Program-made: the position numbers and the translations under genes
Shown: positions 1 through 13,622 of the stretch, one piece after another
Layout of the letters: every line of letters starts with the position of its first letter
Position numbering within the stretch: the stretch's first letter is position 1
Source of the DNA: Spirodela intermedia
Taxonomy: Eukaryota; Streptophyta; Magnoliopsida; Alismatales; Araceae
Length of the DNA stretch: 64,000 bases
Direction of reading: 5' to 3'
Assembly: GCA_902729315.2 (NCBI GenBank)
Contig: LR746272.1
Span: forward strand, 124,001 to 188,000
Notes under the pieces: generated by a model
What the model was told of the DNA's origin: nothing
The model's database searches: none
Seen by the model: only the letters and a program-made list of their open reading frames with translations

Positions 1-360
1 ACTCTGTGGGTGCCCGCGCCCCACGCTCGCTCGCTTCGAAAGAGGAGGCACCGGTTTTTGCTGCGCTAAGATATCGTTCTCCAATCTCTCTCTCTCTCTC
101 TCTCTCTCATCCCTCGTCAAACCCTTTGTTTTTTCCTCTCCGCGTCTTCTGCGTGTTCTCTCTGCCTCATCCCCTGCCCACCCCTGGATCCACCTCTTCC
201 TGTGCCGCCGCCTGGAGCGAACGCGGCCATGAACGATGCGGGAGTCCCGTGGTTGGCAGCGTCAGCGAATCATCATCCCCGCGCCACTGCTATGTCGTCG
301 TCCCCTCCTCACCTCTCGGTTTAAGCCGAACTGGAAGTCTACGCGCGGCTGCTGAAGTGA
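1..360 (+). promoter_or_regulatory. CAX copy 1 leader with CT tract and uORF
   Basis: This is GC-rich leader sequence upstream of the CAX start, with a (CT)n tract at about 88-110 typical of plant 5' UTRs. A short upstream ORF runs from ATG 229 to TAA 322-324 (31 codons, MNDAGVPWLA... to ...PPHLSV). It is also open in copy 2 (49355-49450). An in-frame TGA at 358-360 lies directly before the ATG at 361, so the main ORF cannot start further upstream in the same exon. The transcription start is outside what can be seen. Confidence 0.5.
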
Positions 361-3300
361 ATGAGGACGAACCAAGCAGGAGGAGAAACAGCAGCTAGCA
401 GAGGGGACATGGGTGGCGGAGGGCCGCCGGGTAAGCTATGGCTTTACGTTTCCGTTCCCAATTCCCCAATGCTTGTTTTACTTTTACGAGAATCAGGCTT
501 CTCCCCCTTGGAACTTATTGACGACCGTCCCCAAATGCCACCAGGTAGAGCCGGATCGAGTTGAGACCTGTCACGTTATCGCTTCTCCGAGTACCGCCTT
601 TCCTTGAATTCCGACAATGGAGATGGATTCAATGGACTTTCCTCCGCCATCCCTCTCCTCCCCCTCCCGCATCGTTCGGATCCTGTTTCGTCTTCCTTCC
701 TCCTCTTTTCCCTTTTCGCCATAATGCTTCCTGGAGTTACCCTTTCGCCAGATCTCTCTCTCTCTCTGCATTGCACGAGGTGAGGCGAGTGAAATCCGGG
801 CGGAATGGAGGAAATCGGAGATCACTATTATTTTCCCCATCAATTTGATATGATGATTATCCTGGTTCGTGTGAAGAGTCGATCTGTTGACTTCTGCAAT
901 CCCCTATTCATGCTGACCTCGCCAGTCGTCTCCACCCCCGTAATTTGCAGAGTCCAGCTCTCGATGCACCTTACGAGAAGCTTCAAAGCTGACTTCTTTC
1001 GGGAAACCTTTGCGACCCGGGAAAAGGCCGCGGAATAAATGGCTTCCCTTCCTGGGGAATTCGTCGACGAGAGGACCGGTAGAAAGGTTGAGGCGTCTCT
1101 GAATAAAAGATTTTGAGCAGAACTTAATTGACTCCGGGGTGTCTTTGACCCGTCACATCGAAGGGCCAGCTTGGAAACTGGAATACCTCCGATTTTGAGG
1201 ACAAGATCCACCGGGGACAGAAAGACCACTGCTTGAGCTTTGTTCTCTGGTTTTCAATTGTTCGATCGTTCTCGCTGATATTAAACCGGGTTTCTCTGTA
1301 GCATGTGGGTGCTTCTTTGTAGCTTGCTCCCGCGGCTTGGCCAGGCACTGCTTTTGAAATTCCTGCCGGGTGTATGCGCATCATCTCCCACTTCCTAAAC
1401 CCCTTAAAGACACCATATTTTTTATGACCCTCTAATGTTCTTTTGTCTGATCGTCTCGGTGCAGATGGAAGCGCGACATGCACAGAGGAGAACGCGGATG
1501 AGGAGACCGCTGCTTGTCTGTCGCCAGCTTCAACGAAGACCAGCGCTTTTGATGTTTCTCAGCCATCAATCCCCAGACGGACGAGTGACGGGGTGCGGCG
1601 CAGATTAAAGCGCAGTATCTTCATCGTCTTGTTTAAAGCGAAGATTAACCTCCTGTTGCCTTGCGGGCCCGCAGCGATCCTCCTCCACCATCTGACGCAG
1701 AAGCATGTGAGAATTTAATCCCCCACTATTCGTGCTTATTTCCCCGCCGGTTACCATCATGTTGAACTACAATGCTTCCTTCTTTCCACATCATGGAAGT
1801 GAAAACGCCCATTCTGCGGCATCTTTTCACGGGTTCCCTGCTCGCCCGGGAGCTCATAAAACATCACATGTCTTCAGGAAACCTCCACGGAAATCTCATT
1901 GTCAATCATAGTTACGTATTGTCCATAGTTTGCCTGCTCGTTCTGGCTTTGAAGAACTTAATCAGCTTTTTGATGCTACCGATACCTGGTGCCACGATAT
2001 AATTGACCAAGTTGCTTGGCTGGATCGGGAATGATCTTTAACATGTACCCATTCAGTTCAGAGCCAAGTCTGTCTGAGGGATGAATCGTGACTAAGCAGG
2101 TCCAATCAAGCTCGGCTTTCCCTCTTCTTGAATCGTTCTTCTGTGCCGAGTTGTCCAGCCTCGCGTATAGTTTATCCATGCAGAGATGTGTTTCTTTGTG
2201 ATCCGCTCGCTATATTTGTCTTTCTGTCGTGCATGCTAGCTATGCTGGCTTTGGTGATTGATAGCTGATAAAAAGGAGGCCAAATTGTGTGAAAGGCCGG
2301 CTATGATCGAGACTCTCTTGACCCCCATATATGGAGACCCTCCCGCCTGTGGTTGTAGCAGATGCTCTGCATAAAATGAAACTCGTAGAGCTCGTCTGCA
2401 ATCAAATAATTTTGCATCTGATGTCAGGGATAGAATATCTGCAAGCCCGGTTAGTTTTAATCCCTTGCTCTTTGAACTGCAGGGGTGGGTGTTCATTTTG
2501 AGCTTGATAGGCATAACTCCACTAGCTGAGCGGTTAGGTTATGCGACAGAGTAAGCGTTCCAAGCATAACTCCCTTTTGTGTCTCTCCTCCTTTCCTGTC
2601 TACGCCCCCCAAGCTGCGTTCTCTAACTGATTCCTATGGATATCTGACGTGTTTTTTCTTGCGGGGGCTGCAGACAGCTGGCATACTATACTGGGCCTAC
2701 AGGTGCGTCTTTCTCTTCCATCATCTCATTCATGAAATGAGTGGCCACAGAGCCTCAGATGATTCCTGCCAATGCATGCTTTGTCCTATGAAAACCGGAG
2801 TGGTTCTTTGACGTTGTTGTTAACTTGGGGTTGTTTCAATTTCAGTCGGGGGGCTTCTGAATGCTACATTTGGAAATGCGACCGAAATGATAATCTCAAT
2901 CTACGCTCTGAAAAATGGGATGATTCGTGTTGTCCAGCAATCGTTGCTGGGTTCTATCTTGTCCAACATGCTCCTAGTTCTCGGGTGTGCTTTTTTAGCC
3001 GGCGGGATCGTCCATCATAGAAAAGATCAAGTCTTTAACAAGGTAGAACGCCCGCTACATAAAGATGGTTTGTTTCTCTGCGTATGTGCATTCAATCTTG
3101 CATAAGAGGAAATCCATTAGTGAACTGTGGGAAGGACAAAGTTTGTTCTTACCTTCGTGAATGGAAAGCTTAGTAAAAGAGTTACCATTTTTGACAGGCA
3201 GCTGCTGTGGTGAACTCAGGATTGCTGTTGATGGCTGTCATGGGTCTGATGTTCCCGGCTGTTCTTCACTTTACCGGTTCAGAGGTGGAATATGGAAAAT

Positions 3301-6300
3301 CAGAGATTGCCCTTTCAAGGTTTAGCAGCTGCATTATGCTGGTCGCTTATGCAAGCTACCTTTTCTTTCAACTGAAGAGTCATCGCAGTGCCTACAACCC
3401 TATCGAGGAGGTGAGGGATCCAATCATAAAGCCGCTCTATCAAGTGCTTAAAAGAGTTGGGTGAATCATCAAATTTTCTGCTGTTCATTTTTGTATTTTT
3501 TGCTAATAGCCGTGGAACACCAATATTCCAGAAAACTGCTCACGGAACATCTACATCTCTGCAGTTAGACTGGTTTAACGTCCAGTTTGACTGATGTTGG
3601 AGGTTCCATCCGTTTTATCCATCGAGTTAGAGGAATTGGATGTTTTTAAACTAGAGACTTGTACTCACTCCGGTCATCTTATTGCCTAATAGTCCAGAAA
3701 CAATTTATGGACTTATAAAACTTGGCTGGTTCATAAAATTTGGCAGTGAGTTCCTCTAACATGAGGCTCCGCTATCAGACAATGAAAAACTATGTTCCCT
3801 CGGTTAGATCCATGATGGAATGTGATGGGGAACACCACACAGCAGCAATGTGTGAGTCTAGTCTGACCTTGGAATTGGCACTTGGGAATATTTTCTTTCT
3901 TTTGTGAATTTTGAGCTCCAAGCCGGTAGATTTGTGAAAGGAATTCTATTATGGTATTCGTTGGCCTTTTACTCTAGCCTTACCCTTTGTTTGGATCTTC
4001 CTACCAGCATTTGTCTGGAATTTGCACTGTTTTTCTCAAAATAGAGCATTTTTGCTTCATCTCTCGCTTCTGTCAAGTTTTATTCGACTTAAGGAAAGGA
4101 ATGATATCGTCTGGCTCTTATCTGATGAAGTATCTGGCGCTGGTGAATAGGTACAGGAAGAGGGAACCACCAATGACGACCCCTGTGAAGATGAGGAGCC
4201 AGAGATATCACTATGGGAAGCAATAGTATGGCTTGCTATTTTGACTGTGTGGATTTCAGTACTATCCGGATACCTCGTGGATGCCATACAGGTATTTTTT
4301 GTGAGAATCTCAATTCATTTGGTTTATATGAAACGCATAAGTCAGGCTTCTGTTGGCTATGAATCTTCTCTTTATGTGGCTTAAATTGGGAAGGGGATGG
4401 TTCTGTATAGGGTCCAGAGTTGGATAGCAAAAGGCGACGCCCTTTAGAGGAGGCACACAGTTTGAGCTCCACATCTTTGCTTGGCATCCTAAGTGGATTT
4501 ATGCTCCGGGAAACGGGGCTAAAGAAATGCAAGAATGCTGATCATTTGATGAAGGTTGACCAATACTAAATAAAGTGGAAACGTGTTTCATTAATTAGAA
4601 GGATAAAAGGGCATCAGACAAAGACACCGATAAAATGCTAAATCTTGTATCTTGAGATTCTTCCCAAATGCTAAATTTAGTTAATCATGGTTTTTCTCTT
4701 TTCCTGCCAACTTTAGTAAAGCTGAAATCACCAAGCTGTAGGTGGATGTGATCGGACTCCCTCACAGAAACTTTCGTGTTCGACCTATTCATTTAAGACT
4801 TTAACAAGTACTCTTCTTCGACTCAGCGATAGGTGGCACGGTTGGCTTTGTCCCTTTATGTTGTGGGTACACTTTGCTTCCGACATGAATGTGCTCGTGG
4901 GCTTGTCAGTGAATCACATGGAAGTAGAATTCATCAAAGTCTTGTCAACTGGAGTTTCTTCTGAATGACATAATCTTCCGACTCTTGCGGGTAAACTTGG
5001 GTTTAAAATTTTATGAGATCGAATCTGCATGGGAAATGGATGAGTTGCCCTCCTAAAGACAGATCGGGCCCGAGAAAAGTAGTATCACATGTGAATCATG
5101 CTGAATCCAAACTAAATCGTCTACCTCACGGGAGACCCTCAATAGGTGCGCTCAACCAAATCGGATCAAGTCTAACTGGGGTTGTGCTTGAAAAGTATCG
5201 GGGTGTTGTTAGGCTATGCACTAACCGAATTGCTCTCGTTTTAACTCGAACTAACTTAGGAGTTACACAGAAGGCAGTCTTGGCATATTTTAGTCATCGG
5301 CTGACGGTTAATAATCGTTCGTGGCCTTACATTATTGAATTTGGTGCACTATTTTTAATTAAAAGTATCGTGTTCCTCTCAGGGCGCATCCGAATCTTTG
5401 AACATGCCAGTGGCTTTTATTAGTGTCATTTTACTTCCTATTGTTGGAAATGCTGCTGAACATGCGAGTGCGGTCATGTTTGCCATGAAAAACAAGCTTG
5501 TAAGTCGATGTAGTGCGTTTATGTATTGTGAATTTCTACTCTCTGAAGGTTTTTGTCTTCTGATCATTGTTTTGACCTGCTTTCTGCTCAGGACATCACC
5601 TTGGGGGTTGCAATTGGATCGTCTACTCAAATATCAATGTTTGTGGTAGGTGTCCCCCCCCCTCCCCCCCCACTTGCTCTTAAACTGTCTAATTCATTCT
5701 TTTAATCGCTGATAATCGGTTATTTGATTTTTCGTTTCTATGTACTGCGTTAAAATGAATGGATCAATGATGATCTACTTATTTTGCTTGGTGCTTGTAT
5801 CCACGTATATTGTTTAAGTGGGTCGGAGGCTATGAAGCTGCTGTATTGTTTTGTTTTGATTAGCAAAGGTGTCTAGGAATGAATCACAGATGATTTATAA
5901 TATCGATCCCTTTCCTAATGCACTAGCAGGAACGGGTATTCACGTAGAACTGAAGAACGAAGTCGTGGTTGTATTATTTAAAGAAACATTTTTTGGGTTT
6001 TTTTTTGTCTTTGCTGCAGATCCCTTTTTGTGTGGTTATTGGTTGGATCATGGGGAAGGAAATGGACTTGAATTTTCAGCTATTTGAGACAGCTACGCTG
6101 TTTTTAACGGTGTTGGTTGTGGCGTTCCTACTCCAGGTTTGTTTCTGATACTTTCTTCGTCAAGGCACGCCGAGGAGTGTTTCTGGGTTATTAATCTCTT
6201 TAGTATTCATTACATACATGGATTTTTAGCTTTAGAAAAAAAATCGTATTTTTCGTTCTCTTCGGTGGCTACTTTACTTTAATTTCATTTTCCTCTCAAT

Positions 6301-6871
6301 CCCCGCGGTATTCGTTTCCCCTCCACGAATAATGTATTCTGATTACTGGCCTCGAAGCCACGCTCCCCACGGCTTGGGCTTTCACCCCTGAGATATCCTT
6401 GGGCTTTGGTGTTTTATGCAGGAGGGCACGGCGAACTATTTCAAAGGATTGATGCTCATCCTGTCCTATCTGATAGTTGCGGCGAGCTTCTTCGTGCACA
6501 AGGATCCCAGCAGTAAGCAGCGAATCCCTTGACCCCGTCCAGATTTTGTACCGATTACCCGGCCTCCGCCCTTTCCTCTCGCCGTATTTCTCCCTTCCGG
6601 TCGCCGGCATTCGTCGCCACGCTTTGGCCGGGGTGCCGCTTTAACGAGGATCAATCACGTCCGGTGCCGGGGCAAGTTAACTGCTTGTCCTGTACGCACG
6701 CTGTGGCGATGATGCACTGTATCCACGTCCAGAGAGTGACCCCGGGGGAGGGAGATAAGATCATGGAGAAGAAGAGCGGTCTCTTTGCATGGTGGTATGA
6801 CCTGGGTGGAACACCTGGCTGACTGAGTACATGTCTGTCTGTCTGGTTTGCTTGCAGAAGACGACGACTGA
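361..6871 (+). CDS. CAX: Vacuolar cation/proton exchanger (CAX2-like), copy 1
   Basis: CaCA-family H+/cation antiporter, expected in the vacuolar membrane, where it moves Ca2+ or Mn2+ into the vacuole in exchange for H+. Twelve coding exons: 361-430, 1465-1706, 2483-2550, 2674-2702, 2846-3042, 3198-3410, 4157-4291, 5383-5499, 5592-5645, 6020-6136, 6422-6512, 6858-6871, giving 448 aa. ATG 409 is in frame, has a better start context and would give 432 aa. Both signature alpha-repeats are present: GNATE at about 146-150 and GNAAEH at about 340-345. An acidic loop ([16 protein letters not shown]) begins near 274, between the two halves. The hydrophobic C-terminus with YFKGLMLIL and ASFFVHKDP resembles the CAX2/5 subgroup more than CAX1. 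The long N-terminus fits the autoinhibitory tail known in this family (inference). All introns are GT-AG with consistent phase. The gene is convergent with RPN5. Confidence 0.93.
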
Positions 6872-7586
6872 AGTGTTTCAAGCATCAGGTAGTCGCCGCT
6901 CCTGGGATCGGCTCTGCGCAACTACACGCCCCCTGCCATTGTGTTCCATATCTGCGAGAAGGACGAGGTAAAACCGAAGAAAGCGGCGGGCTTCAGGGGC
7001 TGGGACCATTTATTTCTTCTTCCATCGGGAGCGCCCCAGAGGGGCGGAGCGAGCGTGCCGACATTCTGGCGCGGTGTTCATTCAGCTCTTCTTCGGTATA
7101 GTACTGTACGTTCGCAACGATAATTTATATGTTGTTCGCAAGCTTCGCGAAAAATAGGGGTCGACCGTTCGGCCCCGATACGTGTAAAAAAAGGATCATG
7201 AATAAAAAAGAATGTTCAGTTATTCGACCTCCCATTCCATTCCAGTGTTGCCTGCCTGCCTGCTGCGGGTCACCTGTGGCCTAGAGAACGCCGGCCATCA
7301 GCGACGAGCGAGAAACCACGAGGATCACACGCACAGCTGGATCTTTTCACCGGGAGATAGATGATAGATGGCCACCGAGGGGCGGGCGACTCCCTGAATC
7401 TTCTCCCCGAGAACCAAGCGGAGCCACGGATAGAGAACCAGAACCAAGGCACACCCATGAGAAAAAAACATCTTCCGAGTTTGTCACAGTCAGTTGGTTC
7501 GTTCTTTTCCTGGGAAGAAGAGAGAGAGGGAGAGAGGGAGAGAGGGAGAGAGGGAGAGAGGGAGAGAGGGAGAGAGAGAGAGAATC
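6872..7586. other. CAX 3' flank converging on RPN5 3' end
   Basis: No coding sequence is supported here. It holds the CAX 3' UTR and flank, with an A-rich AATAAA-type signal near 7201, a (TGCC)n stretch around 7249-7264 and the GGGAGA minisatellite next to the RPN5 stop. Relative to copy 2 it carries 29 extra bases around 7379-7410 and two fewer TGCC units. Confidence 0.55.
7515..7583. repeat. (GGGAGA)n / GA minisatellite
   Basis: An uninterrupted array of GGGAGA-type hexamers lies directly downstream of the RPN5 stop codon, in its predicted 3' UTR. The matching array in copy 2 (about 56455-56487) is roughly half as long, so the array differs in length between the copies. Confidence 0.85.
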
Positions 7587-10500
7587 TCAAGTGGTGAGCT
7601 TGCCGGCAGCTTTGTGAACCATGGTCTCCTTGTGGATTTGGTGGCAGCTCTTCTCCACAAGATCGAGCAGCTTCTCCAAGTTCATCGCCCATGAGTTGAG
7701 AACGTCGTTGCTGTTCTTCGTCGCCTGAAAGCATACGACCCCCAGCGTCCGGTCGATCTTGCAGACCAAGGCCTTGGACACCACCATCTCCGACATATGG
7801 TTCTCCGTTTCCTGTTGAAGCAGAGCACAACTTGGAGTTGACATGTCCAGAGGCGCGTCGAAAAAACAAAAAAAAAAAAAACTGGGGGAAAGAAGAAACG
7901 AAAAGACTACTACGCCGCTTGGGGAAAAAAAACACGAAGACAAGTTTTTCGTTTTCTTCTTCTTTTCAGCATAACAGGTAAAAAAGAGAGAGAGAGCGAG
8001 AGAGAGAGAGAGAGAGAGGAACCAAGAGGAACAGGAGGGTCTCTGACAAAGAAGAAAACCTGTAAACTGAGGCACAAGAGATCCGCGAGCCTCTTCAAGG
8101 TGATGTTGGAATAGTATTTTGCCACAACCAAGATATTCTGGAAAAAAAAAAAACAACAAGATGGTAAATAAATGACAAAGATAAACGGGATAACAAGTAA
8201 AATCAACCTGAGAAAATCTCACATGTTCAATTATTCTCTCTTTAAGATCTTCTGCCGCTTTCTCACCAAGAGAGCCTCCAAGAATGTTCTTCTCATTCTC
8301 AAACTCGTCCTTATACGTCTCCCAAAGTCTCGTCCACTGTACTACCTCCATTGTAACAAGTTGCTTTAAGAGCAACCTAAAAAAAGAAAAAAAAAAAAAA
8401 AAGCGCATCCAACAGCAGACACAATATGGGAAGTTAGAAAAATTCCAATTTTGAGAACCTTAAAGAGTTAAGAAATGTACCTAAAATTTGGGATTTCAGA
8501 TAAATTCTTATCTTCCAAGGTGGAGTTAAGAAGGCTGGACTGCATTGGACCATGGGGTGACAGTGCTAGGTACCAGCAAATTTTCCTCAAAACCTAAAAT
8601 TTCCAATTCGGGTCACACGATATTCAGTAAGTTTCAAAGAAGTACGGTATACAGCATGATGAGTTACCGGAATCCAGAGTGCTGGGTTCTCTTTCACAGA
8701 AGGGATGTCATAGATGGCTTTGTAACAGCGGCAGATCTCGAGGTAATCATTGCTATGCGAGTAATATCTACATCATGAAAACAAAAATCTAATCAGACAT
8801 TATACATCAATGTTTCCAGATATTATACAAGAAAGAATTCAACCATCTTGCCCTTATATTATTTGACAAAACTAAAAGATAATGCGTGGAGGATGAAAAA
8901 ATAATTAATGCGTTTCTCATCTCTACCGCGTCCAATTTTTGGGTAGCAAATCGCTAAACCTTTTCAATCAACAATTTTCAACTGAAAACAAATACGCTTT
9001 TCTCAATTTAAAATAAAGAAAAAGGAAGGTACAGCTGTTGTTCAAAAAAACTCGGATTATTACAAAAAGAAGAAAAGTACGAAAAAAACATAAAATTCAG
9101 GAATTCTCAGCCCAAGAGAAAAACAGAAAATTCCAATAAAACTCGGAATCCAAGAGTAGAAGCAGACTTAATCAAAAGAGCAGTTAAAACATAAATGTTC
9201 TTTGAAATTCTGAGAATCTTGTTAGTGGCATCACAATCGATTCCACCTAGTCATATCCCCGTGATTAAGATATTACGTTCGCACATATCTTTCACCAAAA
9301 TGATGGAAGACTTTATGCTGATTCATGCGGGGAATAATGGAGACAAGTAAATCAAATTTCTTCTTGACGTGATATACCCATGCTATTTATAGCAAGATTC
9401 CAAATTTCTCCTAGCTTCAAGAATCTGCATCATGGGAAGTGTTCCTAGATTACATTTAATTCCACCTTCTTACAAGCACTGCGTCATCTCCTTTTGTGGC
9501 ATATCCCACCACATCTTAAACATTTAACAGCATCATCATATTTCCTAGACCAAAGCTATCAAGATCACTGATTTCCTTTTGAACAAGGGGAATCTTTTGT
9601 GAGGGATTAGCTCCCACGTAGCAGATGGCTATTCCTCCACAGGCGCAGTTCCGTTATTTAAGGGTATGGAATCTCAATGTTTCAATATTCTCTTCACCCG
9701 GCTGGCTTCTCCCTCACACCAGGGCCAACAGGACAGCAGCTACAGTGACCGATGCCAACTGATGAGAGTATAATGCTCCATTTCTCTAAGTAACAGCATC
9801 ACCACCTTAAAAAAGGATAAGTCGAATAAATATTATGCACCTACATTACCATTTCATTATCCGTGTTTCTGGTAGAAGCGTTGGCAATGTTGGCAAAGAA
9901 AGTTGTCCAGTATAATGTTTAACACGATAGAGTTTAAAAATCAAACAATCTCATGTATGGTTCATAATAGCGCTTCCAGATACAATCCAGATGTACAGCC
10001 ATCCAATTCATTCTTTGCAAAACAAATGTTCACAATCGATACATGTACAAAAAAATGTACATGTTTGTAGATGTGGATACTGGAGAAAATGAAACCATCC
10101 ACAAACACCGGATGGATTTGACAAATCTTCATTTCATAAGCTCAATGAACACATTAAAACAGTAATGGAAAATGGCTTACCTAATCATCAATTCATAGTA
10201 AATGCGCTTCAATTCTAAAAGTGTAGGTACATCAGGGGGGGCCTCCTCCACAATATTATCTCCTTCCTTGGGCTTTTTCGCTTTTGAAACATCTGCATCA
10301 AAGACTCGAGGGCTGATCTTCCTGGATAGAATTTGCGCTCTAACGTAGTCCTGACGATCTAAACATAAACGAACCTGGAAAAATTCATTCGTGAATGCTG
10401 CATTTAGGGTACACATTATATCATCAGACAACTACGAAAAAAATCGTGCGAAATAAATATACAACCCTACTTGTTCAAGGATGAACGCTATCTTCTCCGT

Positions 10501-12656
10501 TTTTGCCATGGCTCCAAATGTTTCCACCTGTGGTAGTCAAAAATACAAAAAACAAAGTATCATCAAAGCACTCGTAATCTATAAATCATTATAGACATTT
10601 TTAAAGTTGAACGAAAAATCGCAACTATAAAATACTGTCAACCGTGCCAGGAACATATTCTTACGGCAATTTCTTGCATTAGGTCGGCAGCTTCAGCAAT
10701 AAGTCCCTGTTCTTCTTTGATCTTAGCAAGCCTTTTAATGAGGCGCGCTCTCTCTATCTCAACATAGATCTGCAGAAAAAAGAGAAGCTTTGAAAAAAAT
10801 GATGACTGATGCCCAACAAATGGCTATGCCACGGTGATAAGGATTTAATATCATCACCAGCGTACTAACCTTCCCCGCTGAGACACTGTTCAGCGTTTTA
10901 ATCAACTCAATGCGTGTTTCAATATCAGGAGTCTCATCAATATATTGCATTGCTTGTTGTACCATTGCTGTCACAGCCTGTTTGCCAATAAAATACGGAG
11001 GAAAAAGTGCTAGTCAAACGCCGTGGGATTTGGGGAATGCTTTAGCAAAATAACGATGATCAATAAATGTTCACAAAACAAAGATTCCTCCCAAAATTTT
11101 CCCCAACAACTTTTTCATTTGCTTTCCAAACACATTTATGAGGGGCTTTCCATCATGTTGAGATAAATACTCTACTGACCTTTGCTCGAGTCATATTTAA
11201 TGAGGATATTGCTGACTCCCTAGATCCATACTAACCGTCCAGCTCACCATGTTTATATAAATTTCAATTCAAGTTGGCTCATCTGTATTAAACTGCTCTT
11301 CAGAGTCCACCAGTCAAGTTTCGGAAAAAGCATTAAAACGTATCGATAGCTGATTGAAAAAAAAAAACCCTAAAAAAAAGATAATAGCATGTAAAACTAA
11401 AAACATATCCAATGCTCATAAAAAATTTCATTCCCATGTTGACCTACATAACAAAAAAAGGGTAACCGTTGGGAAACATATCAGTCTCATAGTGCAGTCT
11501 TCGTTAATTAAACGAAAAATGGCAGGTAACCAAGAGGGTTTAATTTTATGCAAAAAAAGCTACCTAACCTAACATGGAACAGGAGAACCAATGTATGTAG
11601 TACAAGTGCGAGTATATTCAGTACAATTTTTTTAATGTAATTTAGTGACGGATATGTGCTTCCATATAGTATGCATCTTTTCACGCTTTCATAAACAGAA
11701 GGATGTTCATCTGTAGTGTGCTCATGGCAGAACGAAAGTTTTTCGAAAAAACCATGCTCATGCATTTTTTTTTTCTTTCTAATGCATTCATGAAAAAAGA
11801 AAAACTGATCCTTAAGTTACCTGCTTAAGTTGCCCCCTTCTCTTGGAAAGCAAAATAATCTGGTCATTCAGAGTCTTCCAGGCTCGAGCTTCATAGCAAA
11901 GCTGAATTATTGAGGTAACTGCATTCCTTGTTGCAGTGACGTCACCAGCAAGCCTTGCTTGCTTTTCCACATTTAACAGATACTCTATAGAAGAATCGAG
12001 ATTGCCTTCCTGTGGATACGCAATAGCAGAGGCACATATGTGAGAGGAAATCCAGTAAGAGTGATTTTAAAACTAAGAATGCATACAGTATGAAACAGAT
12101 CTTCACATCCAAAATTGGATACGAAACCATCTGCAAAATGCACTCAGGTACAGGAAATTAACATAAAGAGTCTAACTAAATCCCATGAACCCAGGAAAAG
12201 GAACGGGTTGAAGTCGCCAAATCTACATAACAAAGATTCAACAGAAAATTCTCGATATATTATAAGCACCTGCTGTAGTTTTCTATTAGACATAATTTTT
12301 CAGTGTTTGGATTCAACCAGACTCACCCCCTTACGTTACACTCTATTCGCCTTTGGCTAATCTGAGGCTTCATATCCATCCCCCACCCCTCGTACACTCA
12401 TAAAGTTTGGATGAACTCACAGGTTTACGTCCAAAGAATATGTTCCAAACACATAAACATATTCAGGGGTACTTCACGAAACCCTAAACCTTGAAACTAA
12501 ATTGATGTGCAGTTGTTTTGCCTTTGGGCATGAAAATTAGCCTCACGATTTGAATTCCCACTCGTTATCCGTATTTGCAACGCCAATGTCCGCGGAAAAA
12601 ACACCTCCCGAGAACGGATGGCACGTGTATGAGAATCGGTCACCGAAACTCACCAT
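7587..12656 (-). CDS. RPN5: 26S proteasome lid subunit RPN5 (PSMD12), copy 1
   Basis: Non-ATPase subunit 12 of the 19S regulatory lid, a PCI-domain scaffold needed for lid assembly in nucleus and cytosol. Eleven coding segments on the minus strand, 5' to 3': 12654-12656 (ATG only), 11821-12009, 10870-10977, 10665-10769, 10471-10527, 10181-10374, 8668-8767, 8481-8593, 8223-8376, 8060-8137, 7587-7811. Together they give 441 aa, the usual plant RPN5 length. Recognisable stretches include [94 protein letters not shown] and the C-terminal [20 protein letters not shown]. The PCI region is the C-terminal third. Splice phases agree throughout. The start is inferred: an ATG followed at once by a GT donor restores M-EGNLDSS. 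The 1.4-kb intron at 8768-10180 is the longest. Confidence 0.95.
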
Positions 12657-13565
12657 GGGTAAGTTCCAGATCCAGAAACCAAAAGAGACTACGGCATATT
12701 TTCCTTGTACGGAGGAACGCCAGAGCCCCTCAAGATGCAGAGCCAAAACTGCGGCAGCCAATCCAGTTTCTAGCAAATAAAGACCAAATCAAGGGGCAGT
12801 GGCGTGATGCTGGGGGCTACGAACAATAACTGGTACATAGGGGAACGAAGAGGAAGAAGGGAGCGGATCCGGAATCTCGAAGGGCAGCGAGCTGCCACAA
12901 TCTATAGACGACGAGTGGTCGAAAATATAAAACCAATGGCGAAGAAGCGGAATCGAAACAGCAGCATCGACGACGAAATAGAACAAAGGAAAGCCGGGGG
13001 AGACAGGGGGGACGAACCATAGCTCGCGGTGTTCTCTGCGGCAGCGGCGAAGTAATGGGTTCCTCGACCGGAGACGGACCCTTTTCTCCTTTCCTTGGGC
13101 AGAAAGAAGGATGACTGTCTCACAGTCGCTGTAACCCCACCCCTCTTACCAGACGCGATCGAAGAAGGTAGGCGAACTAGTAGAGGATTGTAAGTATTGG
13201 AAGTTTATATCCAGATTTTTACGTTTTACGTTTTCCCTTGTCAAATATTTATTTATGTTTTAACCGTGATTTATTCGGTGAGGAGTGAGGTGATAGACTA
13301 GAAACACAATTTATACTAAAGGTAGGTAGGATGGTATTTTTGCAGAAATAAACCCATCAGTACGCCGACCGTACTTAAGGATAGAAGCGGCGGGCAGCGG
13401 ACTGCGGGATGGTTAGGAGCTGAAGGTGAGGACAACGGAGCCTCTCACTCCGATCGGCTTCTTCTCCGCGACATTGCTTTCCCCTCCGGCGAACGGAATC
13501 GGGAGCCTGGATTCCGACCTACTCTGAAAGCTCTACTCTGCTTTCTCTCTCTGTCTCTCTGTCTC

Positions 13566-13622
<57 letters not shown>

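Noticed and set aside
7587-8408. Long minus-strand open frame of 273 aa
   Set aside because: It runs through RPN5 introns that happen to lack stops. Splice sites and family alignment give separate exons at 8223-8376, 8060-8137 and 7587-7811.
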